In this document: in pieces, positions 17,433 through 25,507 of the stretch
Layout: the number at the start of each line of letters is the position of its first letter
How positions within the stretch are numbered: position 1 is the first letter of the stretch
Assembly: GCF_004368965.1 (NCBI RefSeq)
Contig: NZ_SORO01000001.1
Coordinates: forward strand, 2,388,001-2,452,000
Reading direction: 5' to 3'
Length of the DNA: 64,000 nt
DNA from: Leptospira meyeri
GTDB taxonomy: Bacteria; Spirochaetota; Leptospiria; Leptospirales; Leptospiraceae
Notes under the pieces: generated by a model
The model's input: the letters and a program-made list of their open reading frames with translations, nothing else
The model's database searches: none
What the model was told of the DNA's origin: nothing
Program-made: the position numbers and the translations under genes

Positions 17433-17523
17433 CAGAAGGAAAGTACAATTAGACTCGGGTTACGCTAAATTTCCTTTCTGGAGCCCGCCACCGAGGTTAG
17501 CCTAGGTGGTGTGCTCGTTTTTT
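17433..17523 (+). ncRNA. candidate structured RNA ending in intrinsic terminator
   Basis: Two nested hairpins in a gene-free stretch. CAGAAGGAAA (17433-17442) pairs with TTTCCTTTCTG (17470-17480) with one bulge. Directly after it GAGCCCGCCACCGAGG (17481-17496) pairs with CCTAGGTGGTGTGCTC (17501-17516) around a TTAG loop with two imperfect positions, followed by G and six Ts. TTGACT at 17425 may be a -35. No Rfam family recognised: not SRP RNA, tmRNA or a riboswitch I know. It may be a small RNA or simply a strong terminator for a short transcript. The remaining gene-free part up to 17664 shows only an AAGAAATTTTCTT palindrome (17601-17613). Confidence 0.4.
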
Positions 17524-17664
17524 CCACTCTTTTCTAATTTTGCTCTATCGAAAATCTGTAGAAGTGACTTCCTTTAAATTCAGTTTTTTATCCAAATTTT
17601 AAGAAATTTTCTTCTATGATGCAATAATATCATAAGATAGAATTCTCCTGGAAGGAAATCATTG

Positions 17665-18621
17665 ATGAGCAAAAACCAAAAAATTAGAATTAGTTTAATC
17701 TTGATGAGTATGATCACTTTTACTTTGAGTAACTGTGCTTCAGTGGAGGCACCGAATCGTTTGCGCAAGACAATAGATTTACAAGGGCACCGCGGAGCGA
17801 GAGGACTCAAACCAGAAAATACATGGCCAGCTTTTGAAGAGGCAATCAAATATAAGATGGTCACTTTGGAATTGGATACGGTTCTTACCAAAGACAAAAG
17901 AATTGTCATTCATCATGATTCCGATACCAATCCTATCATTTGTCAAAATGCAAATGGTAATGAATTAAAAAAAATATCCCTTTATGAATTAACTTTGGCT
18001 GAATTACAATCTTACGATTGTGGTTCCAAAAAAAATCCAAATTTTCCAAAACAAATTCCTGTTCCTGGAACCAAACTTCTTTCCTTAGAAGAATTTTTTG
18101 AAAAAGTATTATTTGCGGAAAAAAAATCAAAAGAGGCTTTTGAATTCAATATCGAAACCAAATTTCCTGATGATGGTTCTGCACCAGATAATTTAGTAAA
18201 AGAACATACAGAAAAATTGATTCAAATCATTGAAAAGTATAAAGTAGTGGAACGTTCCACTATCCAGTCTTTTGATCTTCGTACCTTAACTTTTTCCAAA
18301 ACAAAAAATGCAAAAATCAAAACTAGTGCATTGTTTGTTCCAACTTACTTCCAAGGTTTTTTAATGACGATTGGACTTGGGAATGGGTACAGAGAAACAA
18401 TTCTGTCAGCTGCAAAAGACAAACAAGCCGATATTATTTCTCCATATTTTTTGTATGTCACACCTAAGTTTGTAAAAGAGTCGCACGAAAGAGGTATGTT
18501 TGTAATTCCTTGGACAGTGAATACAGAAAAAGAAATGAAACGACTTGTTTCATGCGGAGTGGATGGAATTATTTCTGATTATCCAGATTTATTGGATTCT
18601 GTTGTTCGCCCCAAACCTTAA
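17665..18621 (+). CDS. glycerophosphodiester phosphodiesterase lipoprotein (GlpQ-like)
   Basis: Lipoprotein (lipobox-like LSNC, Cys about 25) with a GDPD domain that hydrolyses glycerophosphodiesters to glycerol-3-phosphate and an alcohol. Seen: LQGHRGARGLKPENT with the catalytic His, ELDTVLTKD metal ligands, IHHD with the second catalytic His, FNIETK and the C-terminal GVDGIISDYPDLL. All key residues are present. Start ATG 17665 after GGAAGG; TTG 17662 is possible. Probably anchored to a membrane and acting on extracytoplasmic phospholipid breakdown products. Confidence 0.9.
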   Translation: MSKNQKIRISLILMSMITFTLSNCASVEAPNRLRKTIDLQGHRGARGLKPENTWPAFEEAIKYKMVTLELDTVLTKDKRIVIHHDSDTNPIICQNANGNELKKISLYELTLAELQSYDCGSKKNPNFPKQIPVPGTKLLSLEEFFEKVLFAEKKSKEAFEFNIETKFPDDGSAPDNLVKEHTEKLIQIIEKYKVVERSTIQSFDLRTLTFSKTKNAKIKTSALFVPTYFQGFLMTIGLGNGYRETILSAAKDKQADIISPYFLYVTPKFVKESHERGMFVIPWTVNTEKEMKRLVSCGVDGIISDYPDLLDSVVRPKP

Positions 18622-18974
18622 ATTCCCCAAACTACTGTACAGAGTGAAGAATAAAGAGAGAGGTAATTTGTTGCCTCTTTTTCGATTCGATAGATCTCTA
18701 CAATCCCGGAAGTGTTAGCGGCAGAACCAATGCTTGCATTTCCGCTAGTAAAAAAGAATCCATATCGTTTCACGCAGGACTTTCCTTTTTTTAAAGGTAG
18801 TTTGGGTAGGTTCCGTTCTGATAAACCTAAGGAATAGGATGCATAGAGAAGGCCTGTAGGCCCAATTCCTTGTGGTTGTCCAAAATTAGCACAATTATTC
18901 ATCCAAAGACTGAAGAAAATTGCGAGGATCGCAGCTATGAATTTTTTCCCTTTTGAATTGGAATTTATTTTCAT
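18618..18974 (-). CDS. TRL-like family lipoprotein (copy 1)
   Basis: A 118-residue lipoprotein (lipobox-like MNNC) with the TRL-like pattern: GPTGLLYASYSLG, KKGKSCVKRYGFFFTSGNASIGSAA, then a IEKEATNYLSLYSSLCTVVWG ending. TRL proteins are small bacterial lipoproteins of unknown function. It overlaps the second TRL gene by 4 bp (ATGA-type) and the convergent GDPD gene by 4 bp. Confidence 0.82.
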   Translation of the reverse strand: MKINSNSKGKKFIAAILAIFFSLWMNNCANFGQPQGIGPTGLLYASYSLGLSERNLPKLPLKKGKSCVKRYGFFFTSGNASIGSAANTSGIVEIYRIEKEATNYLSLYSSLCTVVWGI

Positions 18975-19294
18975 TCGTTACCTGAAATCTCTACACAAAG
19001 GTTCGCATACATTCCCAAAAGGGCAAAGGTGGTCCAATTGGTTTCGGTTACATTTTGAATTTTAGATCTAGATTTCAAAAACTCTAAAGAAGCATCTCCA
19101 AAAGAAATTAGTCCAAGTACAGAGTGTACGCAAGATGTAGCCCTTCTTTTAGAAAATTCCCCCGTTCCAAAAATTCCAATTTTTGTTTTGGTGTATAAAA
19201 ACCCCCTTGGCCCAAACCCGGGGGAAGCACAGTTTCCAAAAAACAAACTCAAAAAAATCAGAAAGGGAATAGAAAAATGCAAAGTTCGATTCAA
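18971..19294 (-). CDS. TRL-like family lipoprotein (copy 2)
   Basis: A 107-residue lipoprotein (lipobox-like FGNC) with the same plan as its neighbour: GPRGFLYTKTKIG, RRATSCVHSVLGLISFGDASLE and a final FALLGMYANLCVE. The start is TTG at 19294, supported by AAGGA seven bases upstream; no other start is near. It is a diverged tandem duplicate of the next gene and is probably cotranscribed with the aminopeptidase gene 9 bp upstream. Confidence 0.75.
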   Translation of the reverse strand: MNRTLHFSIPFLIFLSLFFGNCASPGFGPRGFLYTKTKIGIFGTGEFSKRRATSCVHSVLGLISFGDASLEFLKSRSKIQNVTETNWTTFALLGMYANLCVEISGNE

Positions 19295-19303
19295 TGAAGT
19301 TCC

Positions 19304-21946
19304 TTAGTTTGCGATTAGATCTTTATGTTTATTCTTCATTTCGACACATTTTTTTTCCGAATCAATTTGTTTCAAAAGAGTTTTTTTGACAGGGGCAGGA
19401 AGACGGGGATGGTTTCCTGTAAACTTCTTGATGATCAGAAGAGTTTCATCTGTACAAAAATCAGGTGCCAAACTTTTGGCAAACGCATCCAAATAGTTTT
19501 CATCTTCTCCGTTGTTAAACTTGTCCAACGCATCCAAATAGGTATCTAAAAAAGTTAGTTGGATATCTTTTTGATGTTCAGGAAAGAGAGAATAGGAAAC
19601 CACTCGAAGAGTAGAGGAGGAATATTGACTCGATTTGGGATTGAGTAAGATTTGAATCCATTTTTCTTTTACCGAACGATTGGGTTCGGCACCTTCTGCC
19701 GCCAAACTAGAATTAACCCCCCTACTAGAAGGATCTGTTTTTTTCTCACGATCAATGATGTTTTGGATTTGAGTTCTGTCTGTTTCTAGAGAACTCAATT
19801 TTACGATGAGATTCCATCGTAAATCTTGGTCGATTTTTAGTCCGTTAACAGAAAGTTTGTTTTCCAGAAAGTCATACAATCTTTTTTTTGCATGGGCGGT
19901 ATAAGTTGAATCAACAAGTGACACAAACAAATATCTTTGTTCATCGCTTCCCGGTTTTGCCTTTAGAAGTTCTTCCCATATGAATGTTTGTAAGGAATTT
20001 AAATCACGAATTCGTTTTTCTTCAGGAAACCAAAAACGACTGGTGAAATAGGTTGAACCGTTATCGCCAGCTATTCTAGATAAAATCCAACGTTTGATTT
20101 TGATATCAGTTTCGGAGGAATACAAACGAATTGTCGTATCCTTAAATTCATCAAAGGTAATATTTGCAAGTTGTACTTGTCTAAAGTAATCAGTCCACAA
20201 GATGAGTTTTCGCATTGGATCTGTGTCAAATTCTAAAACGTATTCTAAATTATCTTTGTTTGATTCTGTCCATTTCCAAATGGAAAAATCATGGTCTTCT
20301 GCGTTGATAAAAGTATAATTGGGGCAGGCTTTTACCGGAAAAATTGCATTTGTGGACCGGCCTGAATAAACGACAGGAACTTCTTCAAAGGAAAGTTGTT
20401 TGTTGGGTTTATCAAAAAAGTAAAGACCTAAGATAGTTTTATGATCACGGAGTTTATTTTCTAATCCTGGTGCAGATTGTACAATTTTCCAATAGAATTG
20501 GTTCTCAGTACAAATGGTAGTTAGTTCCACTTGGTTGGTTCCTTTGGTTTCTAACCAATCTTTGGACCATTTCTTCATTGGGAAACCACTAGCAAATTCT
20601 AACTCCTTTAAGAAGTCAGTGAGTGTAGAATTTGAATAAGAATACTTTCTTAGATAATTTTGAACTCCACGTTGAAAAGACTCCTCTCCGATAAAATAAA
20701 CTAGTTGTTTAAGAACAGAAGCACCCTTTCCATAAGTGATTCCATCGAATTGTGTGAAAGCTTCTTCAGTATCAGAAACCTTTGCTTCTACAGGATGATT
20801 TGTGATATAACTATCTTCTTCATAGGCCCATTGTTTCATTTTTTCAAAAAAACTAATCCAGGTTTCTTTGAATTCGGAATTCTTCGCTTGGGCCAAACTC
20901 GCCATATAAGTCGCAAAACTTTCGTTAAGCCAAAGTCCATTCCACCAACGCATGGTGACCAAGTTTCCAAACCACATATGTGCCATCTCGTGTAAAACAA
21001 CGTCAGAAAGATTTTCTCTTTGGGATCTTGTCATTGGGGCACGAGATACAAAACGTTCTGAAAAAGTGACGGCCCCAACATTTTCCATGGCACCAAAATT
21101 AAACTCAGGAACGATGATTTGATCATATTTTAAAAACGGATAAGGAATTCCAAAATAAGAATTAAAAAAAGCAAATCCTTCTTTGGTAAAGGTAAACCAG
21201 TCTTTGGGATCTACATATTTTGCTAGAGACTTTCTTACGAATAACCGTAAAGGTATGGATTCAAAATGATCTTCCCAAACTTGATAAGGACCTGCATGGA
21301 GAGAAAAAACATAAGTTGAGATTTTTGCTGATTCAGGGAATGAATAAGAAATTTCGTCTGTGTTGGTTCCTTTGGATTGGCCATTGGGAAGAGTTGTGGA
21401 AATTACCTTCCAATTTTTAGGAACAGTAACATTTAGTTTGAAAGTCGCTTTTAAATCAGGCTGGTCAAAACATGGAAACATTTTGTTTGCATGGAAAGCT
21501 TCGAATTGAGAATACAAATACACTTCTTTATCATCAGGATCTGTGAATTTATGCAGACCGTTTCCCGTTTTTGCATAAGGAGTTTCAAATTCAACCGTGA
21601 GTGTGTTGTTACCAATCATCAGATTGTTAGCTGGCAATTGGATATGACCATTTTCGTAAGTAAGGTTAGTTAGACTTTCTTCATTTAAAACAATACTATT
21701 AATTTTTCCTTGGAAATAGTCTAATCGTAGATCGTTGAGTTTTTTTCCCAAAAACTGGATTTTGACCTTTCCCGTAAAACTATCTCCTGATGTTAAATGA
21801 ACATCCATTTCATAATGAATGTCTTCAATGATTTCAAAACGAGTTTCTGCCTCAGATTGTGTTAGATGGTAAACCGATTTTTTGAGACGGCAATCCAAAA
21901 GCAAAACAAGGGAAATTAAGGTAAAAATTTGTAAAAGTTTTTTCAT
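19304..21946 (-). CDS. pepN: M1 family aminopeptidase N, lipoprotein
   Basis: Zinc aminopeptidase of 880 residues, full family length. The N-terminus is a signal with lipobox-like LLLDC. Seen: substrate-binding GAMENVG (about residue 285), HEMAHMWFGN zinc site (about 319) with the third ligand in LWLNESFATY 18 residues on, and a long helical C-terminal domain. It is an exported, membrane-anchored peptidase likely used for peptide nutrition. GGAG lies six bases before the ATG. Neighbours on the same strand are an amidase upstream and two TRL lipoproteins downstream. Confidence 0.93.
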   Translation of the reverse strand: MKKLLQIFTLISLVLLLDCRLKKSVYHLTQSEAETRFEIIEDIHYEMDVHLTSGDSFTGKVKIQFLGKKLNDLRLDYFQGKINSIVLNEESLTNLTYENGHIQLPANNLMIGNNTLTVEFETPYAKTGNGLHKFTDPDDKEVYLYSQFEAFHANKMFPCFDQPDLKATFKLNVTVPKNWKVISTTLPNGQSKGTNTDEISYSFPESAKISTYVFSLHAGPYQVWEDHFESIPLRLFVRKSLAKYVDPKDWFTFTKEGFAFFNSYFGIPYPFLKYDQIIVPEFNFGAMENVGAVTFSERFVSRAPMTRSQRENLSDVVLHEMAHMWFGNLVTMRWWNGLWLNESFATYMASLAQAKNSEFKETWISFFEKMKQWAYEEDSYITNHPVEAKVSDTEEAFTQFDGITYGKGASVLKQLVYFIGEESFQRGVQNYLRKYSYSNSTLTDFLKELEFASGFPMKKWSKDWLETKGTNQVELTTICTENQFYWKIVQSAPGLENKLRDHKTILGLYFFDKPNKQLSFEEVPVVYSGRSTNAIFPVKACPNYTFINAEDHDFSIWKWTESNKDNLEYVLEFDTDPMRKLILWTDYFRQVQLANITFDEFKDTTIRLYSSETDIKIKRWILSRIAGDNGSTYFTSRFWFPEEKRIRDLNSLQTFIWEELLKAKPGSDEQRYLFVSLVDSTYTAHAKKRLYDFLENKLSVNGLKIDQDLRWNLIVKLSSLETDRTQIQNIIDREKKTDPSSRGVNSSLAAEGAEPNRSVKEKWIQILLNPKSSQYSSSTLRVVSYSLFPEHQKDIQLTFLDTYLDALDKFNNGEDENYLDAFAKSLAPDFCTDETLLIIKKFTGNHPRLPAPVKKTLLKQIDSEKKCVEMKNKHKDLIAN

Positions 21947-21961
21947 AGAAGCTCCGTCTCG

Positions 21962-23386
21962 TTATGGTTGAAAATTGCGATATAAAATAGCCCAGTCGAT
22001 CGACTTTCGATTTTTCCATTCTGGTTCACTATAGTATTTGCCACCAATCGAATTTAAAATCATTTCCATATAGTCTTCGCCTGGATCAAAGTCTTTTGCG
22101 TTTAAGAAAATCGAACCACCCCATTTTTTTTTTGCTTGGGTATGGCTAAAAATTCCCATTAAATCTTCTAATTTTTCATTCGAAAGAGGAATTTTGTATT
22201 TGGTAGCCAATTGGATGACAAGTTCCTTCACTGTTTTGATTTGGTCAGGTTGTTTAAATAGTTCTTCAGTGTCTTTCGCTACAATTTCGATTTGGATACA
22301 ATTGTCGTTGGTTCCGGTCGCTGCAGCGGCTCGGTCTTCTAAAACATCGACTAATTGGTAGGCTTTTCCATTGTTGTCCACCATTATCGATGCTGTTAGG
22401 TTACGTGCTTCAAGTGTGCGTAAGGATTTAAAATATTCTGATATCGCTGTATAATGCAAAACAATACAACTTGGTTTGATTTTTCCGCGGAATGTGTATT
22501 TAACGCGATATTCTTCAGGAGGGAATCCCTTTTCATCTTTTTCTATACTGGTAATATTGATTTTTTCTGCTTTGGTGATTCCTCTTCCATTGGTGGGTTT
22601 AAAGGTATCTTTTAGTATTTCTTTGTTTTCTTTTTTTAAGACCCAACCTGTAACAAATCGATCTTTCCAATCATCTTCCTCGAAAAATTCACCATCGATT
22701 TCAGAAAGGATTTGTTTCAGTGCGAGTTCACTTCCACAAGGCGAAAAATCTACAAAGCCACCAAACCTTCGTTTGGTTTGATTGTGAGTGAATACTCCTT
22801 TTTTTGAGATAACATCATAATTGGATTTGGGAATGTTTAGTTCCTCTGTCAGATAAGAAATGATCTGATTTAAAACTCCACGTTGTTTCCGGTTGTTATA
22901 AAGAGTCTCTTGTGTCCCTTCGTAGACTAAATGTATAGATTCTAAATCAATACCAGGAGCGGCTGACCATTCGTGATTTAAGAAATTTGGATCACCATAA
23001 ATATTGCCTTCAGAGTCCACGTAGATGTGAAACATAAATTGATTCTCAACAGAAAGCTTTAGCAGTTCAGGTAATTTTCGTTTTCCAGAATTGTGTATGA
23101 CAATGGCAGAAATCGATTTAGGGTCTCTAATTTTAGAAAGTAAGTTCCATTTTACATTTCTTGTCGACTCAAGTTCGTTATAAGACACCAAACCTTTGAT
23201 AGCAATGGATGGATAGTCAGGTTCTCTTCGAAAAATACCAATACAACCAGTAAAAATAAGGAAAATGAGTGATAATTTTACAAGATTCTGACACAATGGG
23301 TTCAAAATCAAAGCAAGGAAAAGAGACTTGGAGCCGTATACACCCTTTATTCTGTCGCGAAATCGTTTCTTAAAATTTTCTCTCAA
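21962..23386 (-). CDS. lipoprotein with two tandem amidase_2 (AmpD/PGRP-like) domains
   Basis: N-acetylmuramoyl-L-alanine amidase-type protein. Two repeats are visible. Domain 1 (about 90-240): AIVIHNSG, YVDSEGNIYG, VFTHNQTKRRFGG and SPCGSE. Domain 2 (about 305-460): CIVLHYTA, MVDNNGKAYQLVD, IFSHTQAKKKWGG and FDPGEDYM. Each repeat holds two His and one Cys/Asp in the positions of the amidase zinc ligands. A lipobox-like IFTGC (Cys about 47) implies the real start is downstream of the ATG at 23386, perhaps TTG at 23296; this would also remove the overlap with the divergent gene at 23328. Probably acts on peptidoglycan or muropeptides in the periplasm. Confidence 0.8.
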   Translation of the reverse strand: MRENFKKRFRDRIKGVYGSKSLFLALILNPLCQNLVKLSLIFLIFTGCIGIFRREPDYPSIAIKGLVSYNELESTRNVKWNLLSKIRDPKSISAIVIHNSGKRKLPELLKLSVENQFMFHIYVDSEGNIYGDPNFLNHEWSAAPGIDLESIHLVYEGTQETLYNNRKQRGVLNQIISYLTEELNIPKSNYDVISKKGVFTHNQTKRRFGGFVDFSPCGSELALKQILSEIDGEFFEEDDWKDRFVTGWVLKKENKEILKDTFKPTNGRGITKAEKINITSIEKDEKGFPPEEYRVKYTFRGKIKPSCIVLHYTAISEYFKSLRTLEARNLTASIMVDNNGKAYQLVDVLEDRAAAATGTNDNCIQIEIVAKDTEELFKQPDQIKTVKELVIQLATKYKIPLSNEKLEDLMGIFSHTQAKKKWGGSIFLNAKDFDPGEDYMEMILNSIGGKYYSEPEWKNRKSIDWAILYRNFQP

Positions 23387-23834
23387 ATGTTTTGCCCTAA
23401 CCGCAGTTTCGATTCATGGAGTGAATTGTGGTCCTGGAGTGAACACACCCGCTCTCCGGGGAATTTCTCCAGAACAATACCATAGTTTTCGTAGCTTGCA
23501 AGAAGTCTTCCTAAGCGACAATCCCATTCCGAATTTTGATTTGGGTCTTGCTTTGGATAATTATGTATATGGACACCCTTATCCCATTGAGACAGAGAGC
23601 GTCATACAGTTGTTAGCCAGTGTTCCATCTTCCATTTTGACAGCAATGGCTCTTGATTTTTCTTTTACTCCGATTGTGAAACTTCCTATGGAAGAAAGAA
23701 TCAAACGATTGCAGGAATGGAAACATTCCTCTCTCGGACTCAAACGTGGAGTTTATGCAATCCTAAGACAAATTTCATTTTTCCTTTTAAGTTCTGACAA
23801 AGAATACCAAAAATTTGTCGGTTATATTCAATAA
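23328..23834 (+). CDS. small partner subunit of GMC oxidoreductase (gluconate dehydrogenase subunit 3-like)
   Basis: A 168-residue protein 12 bp upstream of a GMC oxidoreductase gene. The N-terminus SRNRFLKFSLKCFALTA resembles a twin-arginine signal (SRRxFLK) with Asn between the arginines. Gluconate 2-dehydrogenase subunit 3 proteins have this size, position and Tat-type leader and carry their FAD partner across the membrane. The core (FLSDNPIPNFDLGLALDNYV, EERIKRLQEW) is compatible but the family match is only by eye. TTG start at 23328 with AAGGA upstream. Confidence 0.6.
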   Translation: MEPYTPFILSRNRFLKFSLKCFALTAVSIHGVNCGPGVNTPALRGISPEQYHSFRSLQEVFLSDNPIPNFDLGLALDNYVYGHPYPIETESVIQLLASVPSSILTAMALDFSFTPIVKLPMEERIKRLQEWKHSSLGLKRGVYAILRQISFFLLSSDKEYQKFVGYIQ

Positions 23835-23846
23835 GGCGGACTATTT

Positions 23847-25454
23847 ATGGGAATTTCTATTTTTAATCAAAAAATCATTACTCCAAAAAATCATTCAAAT
23901 ATCATCCAAGAAAATAAAATCCAAAATGGAAAATGGGAACTGACTGCAGATGTTGTGGTCATTGGGTCAGGGGCAGGCGGTGCAGTTGCTGCGAGTGAAT
24001 TAGCAAAAAATGGTTGGAAGGTCGTCCTCATTGAAGAGGGGAGTTACTTCACACCTGCGCAATTTAATTCCGATGAATTTATCTCGCAAGCAAGACTTTA
24101 TCGAGATGCTGGATTCATTGTAACAGAAGAACAAACTTTATCGATTTTACAAGGGAAGTCCATCGGGGGGTCTACAACTGTCAATTGGCAAACATCACTT
24201 TATCCACCCGACTATGTAACCAATGAATGGAGTGAGCGTTTTGGATGGCAAGGATACTCAAGAGAAGAAATGGATCCTTACGTTTCTGAAGTGCACGAAA
24301 GATTGGGAGTACATGAAGTACCAGATAACTTAGTCAATGCGAACAATAATGTGTTACGTGTAGGTGGAAAAAAAATAGGTCTCACTCCACAGGTACTTCG
24401 CAATAACAATCGTGGTTGTATTGGACTTGGTCGTTGTGGTTTGGGCTGTCCTATCAATGCAAAACAATCCGCATTTTTAACTTGGATTCCAGATGCCATT
24501 GAAGCTGGTGCCATTGTGGTTTCGAATATGCGAGCAGCAAAAATTAAAGAAGGCAAAATCAAAACTGTCATTGCCGAATTTACACCTGATGCTTACGAAG
24601 CTGCTCCTGCGGAAGTCATTCAGATAATGGAAATTAAAGCACCAGTTGTGATTGTCAGTGCTGGTGCCATTGAAGGCCCTGCTCTATTACAGAGGAGTGG
24701 GATTGGGAATGGTTGGGTAGGCCGAAATTTAAAAGTTCATCCTACTTCTACTATTTTTGGTAAGTTTGATTCAGAAATCAAAATGTTCCATGGCCCTCCT
24801 CAATCCATTGTGATCAAAGATGGTCACAACCAAAATGGAACTGGTTATGGTTATTGGTTGGAAGCAGCTCCTTACCGTCCCACTTTGGCATCTTCACTCG
24901 TTCCATTTTACGGAAAACAACAGTTTGATGTAATGAAAGATTATACCAAATACAACGCTGGGATTGTCCTTGTTCGTGATGGTGCAGACGGGGAAGCCAA
25001 TGCCAGTGTGAAGTATAGTTTGGGTAGACGCAAAGTGTATTTTGAACTAACACCAACAGATGGTCTCAATATGTTACGAGGTTTGAAAGCCCTTGCAGAA
25101 GTAACCGTGGCGGCTGGCGCTAAAGAATTGATTTTTCCTTTTACCAGATTCAAAGAACCATATAAAGTGACAGGAAACGACAACTTTGATTGGATTTTGA
25201 AAGAAAGTACAAAACCAGGGGATCTAACTGTTGGTTCAGCGCATCCACATGGTTCCATCCAGTCCGCAAATGATCCAGAAAAAGGTGCAGTTGATTTAAA
25301 TTTGGAAATTTATGGCCATAAAAACATATTTGTCATGGATGCCTCAGTTTATCCTACAGGACTTTCGGTGAACCCACAAATAACGACCATGAGTATCGTT
25401 CTCAGAGCATCTAGAAATCTGGCTTCGCAAAAAGAAGAAAGAACGAAGGTCTAA
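23847..25454 (+). CDS. GMC family FAD-dependent oxidoreductase
   Basis: A 535-residue glucose-methanol-choline oxidoreductase. Seen: the FAD Rossmann motif VVIGSGAGGAVAASELA (about residue 37), LIEEG, the GGSTTVNWQ segment, GRCGLGCPINAK cysteine-rich block and the C-terminal SAHPHGS and MDASVYPTGLSVNPQ segments holding the catalytic His region. It belongs to the bacterial subgroup with a small Tat-type partner (gene just upstream). No signal peptide of its own, so export by hitchhiking is possible. Substrate unknown (a sugar, sterol or alcohol). The start has AAGGCGG upstream. Confidence 0.9.
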   Translation: MGISIFNQKIITPKNHSNIIQENKIQNGKWELTADVVVIGSGAGGAVAASELAKNGWKVVLIEEGSYFTPAQFNSDEFISQARLYRDAGFIVTEEQTLSILQGKSIGGSTTVNWQTSLYPPDYVTNEWSERFGWQGYSREEMDPYVSEVHERLGVHEVPDNLVNANNNVLRVGGKKIGLTPQVLRNNNRGCIGLGRCGLGCPINAKQSAFLTWIPDAIEAGAIVVSNMRAAKIKEGKIKTVIAEFTPDAYEAAPAEVIQIMEIKAPVVIVSAGAIEGPALLQRSGIGNGWVGRNLKVHPTSTIFGKFDSEIKMFHGPPQSIVIKDGHNQNGTGYGYWLEAAPYRPTLASSLVPFYGKQQFDVMKDYTKYNAGIVLVRDGADGEANASVKYSLGRRKVYFELTPTDGLNMLRGLKALAEVTVAAGAKELIFPFTRFKEPYKVTGNDNFDWILKESTKPGDLTVGSAHPHGSIQSANDPEKGAVDLNLEIYGHKNIFVMDASVYPTGLSVNPQITTMSIVLRASRNLASQKEERTKV

Positions 25455-25507
25455 CTTTTTTCCAAAAATCCCTTTCATTCCCATGGGTTCCAACTAGTTT
25501 GGAATCC

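Noticed and set aside
17433..17523. Known riboswitch, SRP RNA or tmRNA
   Set aside because: Signature sequences of these RNAs are absent; kept only as an unclassified candidate.
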